64,000 nt of DNA. Source: Alnus glutinosa (lineage: Eukaryota > Streptophyta > Magnoliopsida > Fagales > Betulaceae). Both the position numbers and the translations under genes were made by a program. The notes under the pieces are model-generated. The model worked only from the letters and a program-made list of their open reading frames with translations. It did not search any database and was not told the origin of the DNA. Positions 45,688-55,058 of the stretch are shown piece by piece. The DNA lies in contig NC_084891.1 in the NCBI RefSeq assembly GCF_958979055.1, positions 4,220,501 through 4,284,500 on the forward strand, in the 5' to 3' direction. Position 1 is the first letter of the stretch, and every line of letters starts with the position of its first letter.

Positions 45688-46038
45688 AGTAATTTCTAAG
45701 TTAACACATGATAGTTCGTTGATGGTTTCAAAAACCATCAAAACTGGCACATATAGGTCCATGCCTTCATTCTCCAGATCTGCATCAGTAACTATGCAAA
45801 TATGACGTAATCATTTTTACATAGACAAACAAGTGAGTCATCCATTTTCATATCTAAGTTACCATCAATGTAAAACAATTCATAAAGAATGCAAATGTAA
45901 GGGTTGTATGAATGTGCATCGTAGTAACCATTTAGTTTATGTTTTATGATCATCTTTTTTCAGACCTCTCGTTCTTAGGTTATCCGAACCCGTCCATGTC
46001 ATTTGCCTCACACTTAAAGTCTTACATGTTTGCACTGG
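45688..46038. repeat. About 350-bp direct repeat, copy 2
   Basis: Second copy of 43058-43406. Its right end joins directly onto a truncated Cassandra LTR at 46039. Confidence 0.85.
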
Positions 46039-46164
46039 TCATGAACCTATTAGAACTCCGCAGTTAAGCGTGCTTCTGCAAGAGCAATCCCAGGATGGGT
46101 GACCTCCTGGGAAGTCTGGTTTGGGGAGCCAAAAGCGGACAATATTGTGTCATTGGGGGTGGGT

Positions 46165-46384
46165 CGTTACATCATATTGCCTAAGAATGAGGATGTGCTT
46201 ATATGTATAAATACACCATTTATGAAACAACGTGTTTTTAAGCCGTGATGGTCATGAACTTATCAGAACTCCACAGTTAAGCGTGCTTCTGCGAGAGCAA
46301 TCCCAGGATGGGTGACCTCTTGGGAAGTCTAGTTTGGGAAGCTAAAAGCGGACAATATTGTGTCATTGGGGGTGGGTTGTTACA
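46165..46384 (+). repeat. Cassandra terminal LTR
   Basis: Follows a partial LTR (46039-46171) without a spacer. Contains the 5S-like block at 46243-46340 and ends GTTACA next to the TTGCA duplication. Confidence 0.8.
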
Positions 46385-47066
46385 TTGCAGCAGTGGGGGC
46401 CTAGGGTTTTCCTTTGGAACGGCAGTTTAGAGGAACGGGGATCGAGGGTTTTTTGGCGGTTTTGTTTTTCCCCAGTTATCTTGCCATTAGGGCGACGTGC
46501 GGCGCTTAATCCGGACCGACAGTGCTTGATTGAGGGTTTTTTTTGGGTGTGGTTTGGGAGCATGTTTCAGGGACCATTTCCAGATTTTTCTGGAGTCTCA
46601 ATAGGTGCTTCCAACCGTTTTTACACAAAAAGGGGAAGTGGGAGAAATGGTCCGGCCTTTGCATTTGTAGTTGTTTTTATTTTTTGTTTGTGTCTTATTG
46701 TTTTTCCCCTTAGTCTTTTGAGCTCATGGTGGAGTTGTTGTCCCCTCGGTGTTGATCCGGAGGGGTTGGTTGTTGGTATTGGTTATTTTGGCAGTGTGTT
46801 CTATGCTAATCAACTTTGTCATTGCTTTTTGCACAGAATGTGTGACCGACTCCCTTTAAATATAAGGATTATGTCACCGTAGAGACATCATTCTGTTTAG
46901 CTAGGTTTTATTATTTGTAGCATTTGTCTGTAATTGTTTGAGTCTTTTGGCTCAGGTGAGGTATTCACCTGATTGAGGGTGTCTTGTGTACACCTATATG
47001 GTGGTTTGTTCTGTGCCCTTCTTTGATCAATGAAAGATTTTATCTTTCCTTCAAAAAAAAAAAAAG

Positions 47067-47989
47067 TACATGTCACTATTGTATGTGGTTTGTATGAAAT
47101 TTCCTACAAACCAATTTGTAGGAAATTTCGATCCTTTTTATATTTAGTGATTTTTTAAATAGCTTCTTTCCTTGCACTGTTTGAAACTCTTTCTCCCTCT
47201 TTTTTTGCCTCCCTGAATCGTTGCTTTTATGTTGCTTGGGTCAGATGAAGATGAGGCATCTTCGTTTGTGACGAAGAAGGCAGCGAGTCTTCACCTTAGA
47301 CGGTTAAATCTCTTTCGATGCTTTTGCATGAATGGCAGAAGCAGAGACAAAGTGGAAATGACCTTCGTAAAAAAAGAGTATGAGGTTTTCCAACTCTTTC
47401 AACCATGGCGAAGGCAGAATTCAAAAATAGTTACCCAGTGCTGAAGTAAAATCAAATCTAGACAGTTGAAAAAAGTACACCACATGTGTTGCAATTTTTT
47501 TTTACAAAACCGCCAGATCCCCCTCACTAAGTGCTTCCACAAAAATAGTTGGAATCATTGGAGGAAAATGAACATATCATATTTGCGAACTTGAAACTTC
47601 AATTTTCCACGATTCAGGATGGAAATTGCAACTAAACTAATAAATTTGAATTTGATACGGTTTAAACTTCACAAAAGGAAAAAAAAAAAATTGAAACTAA
47701 AAAATTGACTTCTTTTACTTTCCATCATTTTCTTGGAGATCAAATAGACTAGACATGATAAATAAAGATTATATGGTTTAAACTTCAATCATCTTCTTTT
47801 ACCTATGATAATTCAGCGACTTTTGTGCTGTGAAAGTAGTCCACAAGAATGAGTCAAAAGAAGAGAGGCAAAGTGCACAGAGAGAGAGAGAGAGAGAGAG
47901 AGATTCATTGAGAGAAGTCTCTCACAATTTTCTCCTTTTTTTTTTGTTTTATCTTAAACAATTTTTTTTTTTTTAAATAATATTTGTGG
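47067..47989. other. Intergenic DNA with MITE arm and microsatellite
   Basis: Includes the right MITE arm (47085-47131), a (GA)n run at 47880-47902 and A/T-rich sequence. The 71-residue frame at 47229 has no recognisable family. Confidence 0.4.
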
Positions 47990-48769
47990 TCAAATAGGCA
48001 TAAGACCATAAAGACTTTTTCATCGCCTGAAGTCCATGAAGATACCATTATTAGTTATTACAGACATCTCTGGCTCAGTGGACATCGGCCTCAGATAGCA
48101 GGTATTATGGGACAGTCATATCTCGGGAATGCCATGAAGAATACTCATACTGGGTCACCCCAAAGGCAGATATGCCTCTAAAGACTATAATCGATGAGTA
48201 CATCACAAGTTAGTTGCGGAGCAAGTGCATTATAGAGTTACTGGGAAGCCATCATAATATATTATATACGGGATCCTTATCCTGATATGCTATGAGGGAA
48301 TCACGAGGAGATTCTACCCTAGATCCCCAGGAAGGTTGCGGCAAGGTCTCAATCTCGGATTCTCCAAAATTAGCTCTTATCCCGAATTCTCCTAGATTGG
48401 CTCTCATCCCAGATTTTCCTGGATAATATTATATCTCGGGTTCTCCGGGATAAGCCCTTAGCCCACACGATTTGGGATAAGAATTCTATTCGAATTCAAA
48501 TAGAGAGCAATCCAATTTGAATCCAACTTCAAGTCAAGCATGACTCCAAGTCGAATAAGACATCCTGCCTATAAATACGCTCATACCCCATCTATGAAAC
48601 TCTTAACTCTTGTGCTTTGATTACTCCATATGTATTGTCTAGAGAAACTGGCTTAGGCATCGGAGTAAGACCCCACTGGCACACCCGACAAGCTCCTTTA
48701 CTATTTTCTTTGTCTTACAACAATTGGAGAAAGCACCAACGAAAGGCGTACCAAAAACTCTCCCAACAA
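47990..48769 (+). repeat. Probable solo LTR inserted in a copia relic
   Basis: The right end 'ctctcccaaca' abuts copia coding sequence exactly. Inside are a TATA-like 'ctataaatacgctcat' (about 48571), then 'ggcttaggcatcggagtaag', typical of plant LTR R/U5 regions. A set of degenerate repeats ('tctcgggttctccgggata' type) occurs at 48350-48480. The left end is not securely placed. Confidence 0.45.
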
Positions 48770-49510
48770 ACTTCAATGAGATGTCCTTGTTGACCACCTT
48801 CTCCGAAATAAAATGAAAGTCAACTTACATATATTTTGTTTGAGCATGAAAGGTCGGATTTGAGGTAAGAACAAGAGCAATAAAATTGTCACACCATAAA
48901 ATTTGAGAAGATAGTAAGGGAATATTAAGATCCTTGAGAAACATACACAACCAGTAAAGCTCAATAGTAGCTAGTGTCATAGCCTGATATTCTGCTTCAG
49001 TGATAGAACATGCCATTACTGATTGCTTTTAAGCAGTCCAAGAAATGAGAAAAGAAACCAAAAAGATTCCATAACCAATAATGGACCTCCGATCATTTGG
49101 ATTCTTAGCCAGTCGGAATCACAAAAAGCTTGGAGATGAACAACACCTTTTATATACCACAAGCCAATATCCATTTTGCCCTTAGATACACGAGGACATG
49201 TTTTGCAATTGTCCAATGAATCAAAGTAGGCTAGTCCATATGCTGGCACAACTAATTGACTGCGAAAGGCAATATCCAATATTGTAAAACTCTAATGATT
49301 TGACAAAAAGTTTCATTAGCATCCACAGAATGAGTTGAGAGTTTGGAACCTGCACCACCATGAGAAATGTAAGGTTTAGCACCCAACATTTTGGAGTGAT
49401 GAAGAAGGTCTCCAACAATATTTGGATTGCCAAAGGTAGAGGTTGAAAGAGGTTGGATTGGCTTGAATACCCATAAAATATCCCAATTGCCGAGCTACAT
49501 GAAAAAGAGC
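48770..49510 (-). pseudogene. Ty1/copia RT-RNase H fragment
   Basis: On the minus strand, in several frames: an RT end resembling 'LSQSKY..DLL..(K)MLGAKP', then HLQAFCDSDW, then MACSITEAEYQAMTLATIEL, ILWCDNFIALVLTSNPTFHA and QTKYM-stop-VDFHFISEKVV. These are the conserved copia RNase H blocks (CDSDW, STEAEY, WCDN, HARTK). Multiple frameshifts and stops; dead. Confidence 0.85.
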
Positions 49511-49639
49511 TACAAACTAAAGCCAAAGCTAAGATTGTGGCTAAAAGAAAATATTACAGCAAACAAGGGCTGGGCAACTCAACAGAAATAAACTAAGAAT
49601 GAAAGTACGCGGAAGCAATGCATCAAATTAATATGTGGG

Positions 49640-50445
49640 TCTATTGATGCTTGGCACAGATGTCAAGAACCTAGGCCACCAGTAAATGTGGTTAAAAGTG
49701 TATAAAGAGTCCAAATAACCCAAACACCGATACAAAGAAAAACATGGAGAAGAAACAGAAAACAAAAGGCCTAGAAATACAAAAGAGATAAAGCAAACAA
49801 CACAGCACAACATTGGGTGGTTAGGAGTCGCCGACATCGGTGTGTGAAGACCACGTGCTAGCCTCGGACGACCTCTCTCCAATAGAGGACACCGTGATCT
49901 ACTGGAAATAGCTGACAATAGAGGCGGGGGAGGGCTAGAAGGAGGAGTGTGGTCACCATGCACCGGCGAGTGAAATTAACTCGCTGGCACATGCATCCGA
50001 CGCTCCGTTGAGGGATGGTCTGGGCGGATCGCAGCTGATGTTGGCAAACATGGAGGCTGATGGCGGACGCGTTGGAGAGGTGTGTGTCATGCAAATACTG
50101 GAGGAGGAGCGTAGATATAGCTTCAAAAATATCAACCCAAGAACCTAACCAAATCTTGTGAAAGACACGATGGAGGAGGAATAAGGTCGGTGCGAACTGT
50201 GTTGATGGTAAAACAGATAAAATACCTCTAAAGAGGTAGATAGAGATAGAGAAGACTCCAGCATGATAGAGGCCTCAAATGAGGCGTTAGCAGAGGGTTT
50301 AAAGGGGAGAAGTGGAGGAGAAAAGGGGAGGTGGGGGAAGGGAAGCACAGAGCTTCCCTCCTCCCATGGAGTTCAGGTGTCGGGGCTTATCAGAGAAAGG
50401 GTTTAGAGAGTAGGGGGAGAGTCTCTCTCTAGAAACAAGATACTT
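49640..50445 (-). mobile_element. Relic resembling the 5' region of a LINE-derived element
   Basis: The right end carries 'gagagtctctctctagaaac', like the far end of the element at 16808-17772 read in the same orientation. The interior is GC-richer than its surroundings. No poly-T tail or TSD was found. Confidence 0.35.
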
Positions 50446-51444
50446 TGCTGATTCACTCTCAGGTATTTTTAACGTTGATAGGGAAATAACTTTTTAAATT
50501 ATTGTATTTTGGAAAAACTTTAATTAATTCTATTGAATTTTCATCGTTATTGTAATCATCTTCCTAAACTTAAAAAACTCTCAATTTAGTATATTAAACT
50601 TTAAGAAGTTTGCAATGGAGGACGTGAAAATTATCACCACTGACTTGGCAAAGCATAGTCATGGGTAGGGCTATAAATGAACAAAACCACTCACAAAAAG
50701 GTTCAGACTCAGCACGGATTAGTTCGGCTTGGGTTTCGTTTATTTATTAAATTAACAGAGTTTGAAAAAAAAATTCAATCTTGTATAAATTTAGGCTCAA
50801 CTCATATAGGCTCTTATATGCTCGTATAATTTCATCTTTATTATTTTTAACTTTGTAATGAGAACATATTAAGTATTTTTTTTAAAAAAAAATAATAATA
50901 AATATAAGTTGAATTATTGTAATTGTGAGTCTGGATATCGATATGTGCCTTTGTGTGTATATAAATGAATTTATGTATATGTGTATGTATGTATATGAAT
51001 GTATATATGGTGAGTTTTCTTCTTTGATTGATTGTTTTTTCAATAACATTCTTGAAATGATTTCTTTCTGGTTATTTTGATTTTTAATTTAGTGGGCAAG
51101 GGAGAAACACGAAGAAGAATAATCTGATTATATTAGGGTCTCCTTCAAAGCTCTACAATTGGGAAAGTCGTCCTGCATTTTTGTTACTATTTCAAGCCTT
51201 TGGTGCAAATCTAGATGCGCAATGAGAGAGAATTTGTTTGTACGCTTTGTGACACAAAGGTTAAGATTAGGCAGGACTAAGAGCTCTAAGAACAATTTTT
51301 TTAAATTTAAGAAATTAAATCACTTTTTGCTTTCATATTAAAATGTGCTCTCCCATAGTTTTTCTTATCATTTTCATATACCATTTAAATATTCTTCAAA
51401 TTAAATGTTAAGGAGAAAAAGAGAGAAAAGAGAAATCATTAAAT
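50446..51444. other. Gene-free AT-rich interval
   Basis: A fragment at about 50650-50760 ('gtagggctataaatgaac', 'ggcttgggtttcg') resembles ends of hAT-type MITEs. Otherwise nothing recognisable. Confidence 0.35.
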
Positions 51445-52044
51445 GCTTTGTTTGTTTCGACGTAAAATGTTTTCCGTCGTAGAATATTTTTGACGAAATC
51501 ATTTTTGGAAAAAAAAATGATTTTCCTAAAAATATTTTATGGCGTTTGGCTCATGCTAAAAAGTCACAAATGACGTAAAACGGAATCCGGTGACGTCCGG
51601 CCGCCATTGCCAAATTCTTGCAAAACTGGTCGGAATCTGAAAAAAAAAAAAGCTAGAATTTGGCTGTACTGGTCAGATTCCGGAAGAAATTTTCAAATTC
51701 CGGCCGTATTAGTTAGATTCCGACCAGTTTGGTCGCAATTTGGTTCGCTGAAATTCAGCCAGTGCCGCCGGATTTTGGTAATCCAATACTAAAATTTGGT
51801 GATTCGATAAACTCTAATGCCCGGCAGTGGCGGATTCCCACAAACATGTATGCAAAAGTGATGAGTTTAAATTCAAAAAACGATTTACGGTTTTCAAAAC
51901 CATAAATCGTTTTCCAAAAATTAAAGAAGATTTTACGGTCAAATTAAAAATGATTTCAGTTGACCATTATTTTCGTTCCTACCAAATACCAGAAAATGTC
52001 GAAAGCATTTTCCAGAAAACATTTTACACCGAAACAAACGGAGC
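51445..52044. mobile_element. 'GCTCCGTTTGTTTCG' family element, copy B
   Basis: The left end 'gctttgtttgtttcgacg' pairs with the right end 'ccgaaacaaacggagc'. The interior has the family hairpin 'aacgatttacggttttcaaa' and CCGG motifs. A 5'-truncated duplicate ends at 52807. Confidence 0.78.
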
Positions 52045-53031
52045 ATAAATATTGTTTCAAATAAATGCTAGAGGAATAAAAGATAATTTATGAAGTTTTA
52101 AAATTAAAATAAGGGGAAACTTCACAAAACCCCTTGAACTTCCATAGATAATGATCCTCTTAAATTATTTGCCTAAATTTGAGAGATTCGAGCAGGTGAT
52201 TGTGAGATACAACTTATGGGCCCACCGGACTGGACATGTGATTGGGCAACCCGACCAATTTTTTATTTTGGAAAAAAAAATGATTTTCCTAAAAATATTT
52301 TATGGCGTTTGGCTCATGCTAAAAAGTCACAAATGACGTAAAACGGAATCCGGTGACGTCCGGCCGCCATTGCCAAATTCTTGCAAAACTGGTCGGAATC
52401 TGAAAAAAAAAAAAGCTAGAATTTGGCTGTACTGGTCAGATTCCGGAAGAAATTTTCAGATTCCGGCCGTATTAGTTAGATTCCGACCAGTTTGGTCGCA
52501 ATTTGGTTCGCTGAAATTCAGCCAGTGCCGCCGGATTTTGGTAATCCAATACTAAAATTTGGTGATTCGATAAACTCTAATGCCCGGCAGTGGCGGATTC
52601 CCACAAACATGTATGCAAAAGTGATGAGTTTAAATTCAAAAAACGATTTACGGTTTTCAAAACCATAAATCGTTTTCCAAAAATTAAAGAAGATTTTACG
52701 GTCAAATTAAAAATGATTTCAGTTGACCATTATTTTCGTTCCTACCAAATACCAGAAAATGTCGAAAGCATTTTCCAGAAAACATTTTACACCGAAACAA
52801 ACGGAGCATAAATATTGTTTCAAATAAATGCTAGAGGAATAAAAGATAATTTATGAAGTTTTAAAATTAAAATAAGGGGAAACTTCACAAAACCCCTTGA
52901 ACTTCCATAGATAATGATCCTCTTAAATTATTTGCCTAAATTTGAGAGATTCGAGCAGGTGATTGTGAGATACAACTTATGGGCCCACCGGACTGGACAT
53001 GTGATTGGGCAACCCGACCAATTTTTATTTT
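51507..53031. repeat. Near-identical 763-bp tandem duplication
   Basis: Every landmark at position n in 51507-52269 recurs at n+763 (for example 'ttgccaaattcttgcaaaac' and 'ggagcataaatattg'). I noticed only one substitution (caaattccgg/cagattccgg) and a one-base T-run difference. It covers most of element copy B and the left end of the foldback element. Confidence 0.92.
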
Positions 53032-53618
53032 GTCAATGGGTCCCATAAGTGGTCTCTCATAATCAATTGCTCAAATTTTCTCAAATTTAAGCAAATAATT
53101 TGAAAAGATCATAATCCAAACTCCCACTCGATTTGAAACTTCCACCTTCATGTTCAAAAACTTTTAATTTCACCCCTCAAACTTCTAATTTGATGCAATG
53201 TCCCATCTTCGTTAGAGTTTGACATTAAATCAAATGGTAAAAGGGTTAAAATGACCTTTATGTTCCTGAAATTTTTATAAAATTTCAAATTTACCCTTAA
53301 TTTCAAATTTTATTAAAAAAATGTTGACTCAACGTGGGTCGTCGCCATGGGTTAGAGGACACCGCTGCGGTCTGGTGACCTATGACAATGGGGACCAGGT
53401 CAACCCATTTGCGTTTATTATTAAATTAAGAAGAAAAAAAATAAAGTGAGGGTATTTTAGTCATTTTATAGGCTTCTATTAGGATTTAACGTCAAACCCT
53501 AATAAATGGGGACGTTGCATCAAATTAGAAGTTCGAAATGTGAAATTGAGAGTTTTTTAACTTTAGAGAATAGTTTCAAATCGAGTGTAAGTTCTGGAGG
53601 GGTTTGTGAAGTTTCCCC
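52876..53618. mobile_element. Mutator-like foldback element with 9-bp TSD
   Basis: The ends 'ggggaaacttcacaaaaccc' and 'gggtttgtgaagtttcccc' are inverted repeats. 'ttaaaataa' flanks both sides (52867-52875 and 53619-53627). A second inverted repeat (about 52917-53112, 'gatcctcttaaattatttgc' and complement) is nested within it. A truncated left end also sits in the first duplication copy at about 52113-52269. Confidence 0.75.
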
Positions 53619-54374
53619 TTAAAATAATGTTAAGGGAACAACTTTTGATTCCTTAGATTTAGAGTACAACTTTTGGTTCTTTTAGTGTTTCCTAAAAGTC
53701 TTAGAAAAAAAACTTTATTTTCAAATTTTGAGGTTTTTACCTAACAAACCCTTTATGTTTTGCACAGATTTCTATGAATTAAAAGTACTTTTTAAGCTTC
53801 TTAATTCAATCCAAAACAGACTCTTATTTTAGAAAACAACAATGAAATCTGATTTAATGAATTTTTTAGGATTTTTTTTTCCTACATCTATGGAATGTGA
53901 AATTAAGAAACTGTTGTTAGTGCTTTAACACTCTCTCCAAAAAAAAAGAAAAAAAGAGGACTTAAATTCATGCTTCAACACGATGACACGCAAATTTGAA
54001 AAGTGAATACAAACCGTGAACCCTATATTAAATGAAGTTTTCGCTATTATTTTTATTTTTTATATTTTTGAAGGAGCCTCAGCCGTTGGCTGTGAGGGTT
54101 AAAGCGCGAGCATGTTTAACAGAATACGAGGAACTTGAAGAATCAACGAAGATTGGATTTATTTGTGCTTTAAATAGAATAAAATATAAATAGATAATAA
54201 GACATTAACTACCTAGTAATTGCCATACAAACCTAAACGACACGATTCTAACTTAATTTAAAAAAGAAAAGAACAAAAAAGCTAAACGACGTGATTCTCA
54301 CTTAACGGTGACACCGGTGGTGGAAGAGGATTAAACCCAAAGATATTCCTCTCAGATGCCAACACCGAAAGAGA

Positions 54375-54408
54375 GTATATTCCCAAATTCCTCACATTCC
54401 GAATATTC
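54375..54408 (+). promoter_or_regulatory. Two P1BS (PHR1-binding) boxes upstream of SPX
   Basis: GTATATTC (54375-54382) and GAATATTC (54401-54408) both fit GNATATNC, the site bound by PHR1-type MYB factors at phosphate-starvation genes. They lie about 140-170 bases before the ATG and just upstream of the TATA tract, as in known SPX promoters. This supports induction by low phosphate. Confidence 0.75.
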
Positions 54409-54435
54409 CAATTCCCACGGAAACAGAATTCCTGC

Positions 54436-54453
54436 TATATATATATATATAAT
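54436..54453 (+). promoter_or_regulatory. TATA tract of SPX
   Basis: 'tatatatatatatataat', about 95-110 bases before the start codon. Confidence 0.6.
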
Positions 54454-54545
54454 TCATCTCCACCTCTTACGTCTCTCTCCTGTTCTCGTTGTCATATCTC
54501 AAACCCCAACTCCGGAACGGCGGTAATCACCTGCGGGCGGGGGGC

Positions 54546-55027
54546 ATGAAGTTCTGGAAGATCCTGAGTAGTCTGATCGAGGAGACCCTCCCGGAGTGGC
54601 GGGACAAGTTCTTGTCGTACAAGGACCTGAAGAAGCAGCTCAAGCTCATCTACCCCAAGGACGAGGATGCCCACCAGAACAAACGGCCCAGATTGGATAC
54701 GGACTCAGACGGTCCCGATTGCGCGCCGTCGAAGGAGGTCGTCGATTTCGTCAGGCTATTGGAGGTCGAGATCGACAAGTTCAACGCCTTCTTTGAAGAT
54801 AAGGAGGAGTTGTACGTCATTCGACTGAAGGTGATTTTCTGGGGGTGGGGGGTTAAGAGTGTTGTGTTTCTAGGATTAAGAGAACATAAGAGTTTGGAAG
54901 AAAGTAGGCGTTTCTCAGAAGATGGGAATTGAGCGAATTGTTTGTTTCATGGGTTTCCTGTTTAGAATAGGAAGGAGTTTGTTCGGAATATGAGAATTTC
55001 GAGTTTTATTATTATTATTATTATTTT

Positions 55028-55058
<31 letters not shown>

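Larger units (their letters stand above)
42483..46384 (+). mobile_element. Cassandra TRIM complex with nested gypsy fragment
   Basis: Begins TGTGACGTC and ends GTTACA, with the exact 5-bp duplication TTGCA outside both ends (42478-42482 and 46385-46389). Contents: LTR 42483-42704, PBS, a 97-base internal region without coding capacity, a purine-rich tract, second LTR 42802-43020, about 3 kb of gypsy-related DNA, a partial LTR 46039-46171 and a terminal LTR about 46165-46384. Each LTR carries a 5S-rRNA-like block, the defining feature of Cassandra elements. The extra LTR pieces and the foreign insert show recombination after insertion. Confidence 0.85.
41995..47066 (+). mobile_element. Non-LTR retroelement (LINE-derived), split by the Cassandra insertion
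   Basis: The 5' part (about 41995-42482) and 3' part (46385-47066) become continuous when the Cassandra complex with its TTGCA duplication is removed. The 3' end reads 'tgatcaatgaaagatttt' then 'atctttccttc' and a 13-base poly-A tail, typical for plant L1-like 3' ends. No intact ORF; the 174-residue frame at 46358 starts inside the Cassandra LTR and is not a gene. Its TSD is unclear. Confidence 0.65.

Noticed and set aside
46358-46882. 174-residue open frame as a gene
   Set aside because: It starts in a Cassandra LTR and crosses the TSD into a LINE-derived element; no family similarity.
47229-47444. 71-residue plus-strand frame
   Set aside because: Starts plausibly but has no recognised domain, no introns that extend it, and lies between TE remnants.
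54492-54796. Alternative frames over SPX exon 1
   Set aside because: GC-rich shadows of the SPX reading frame.
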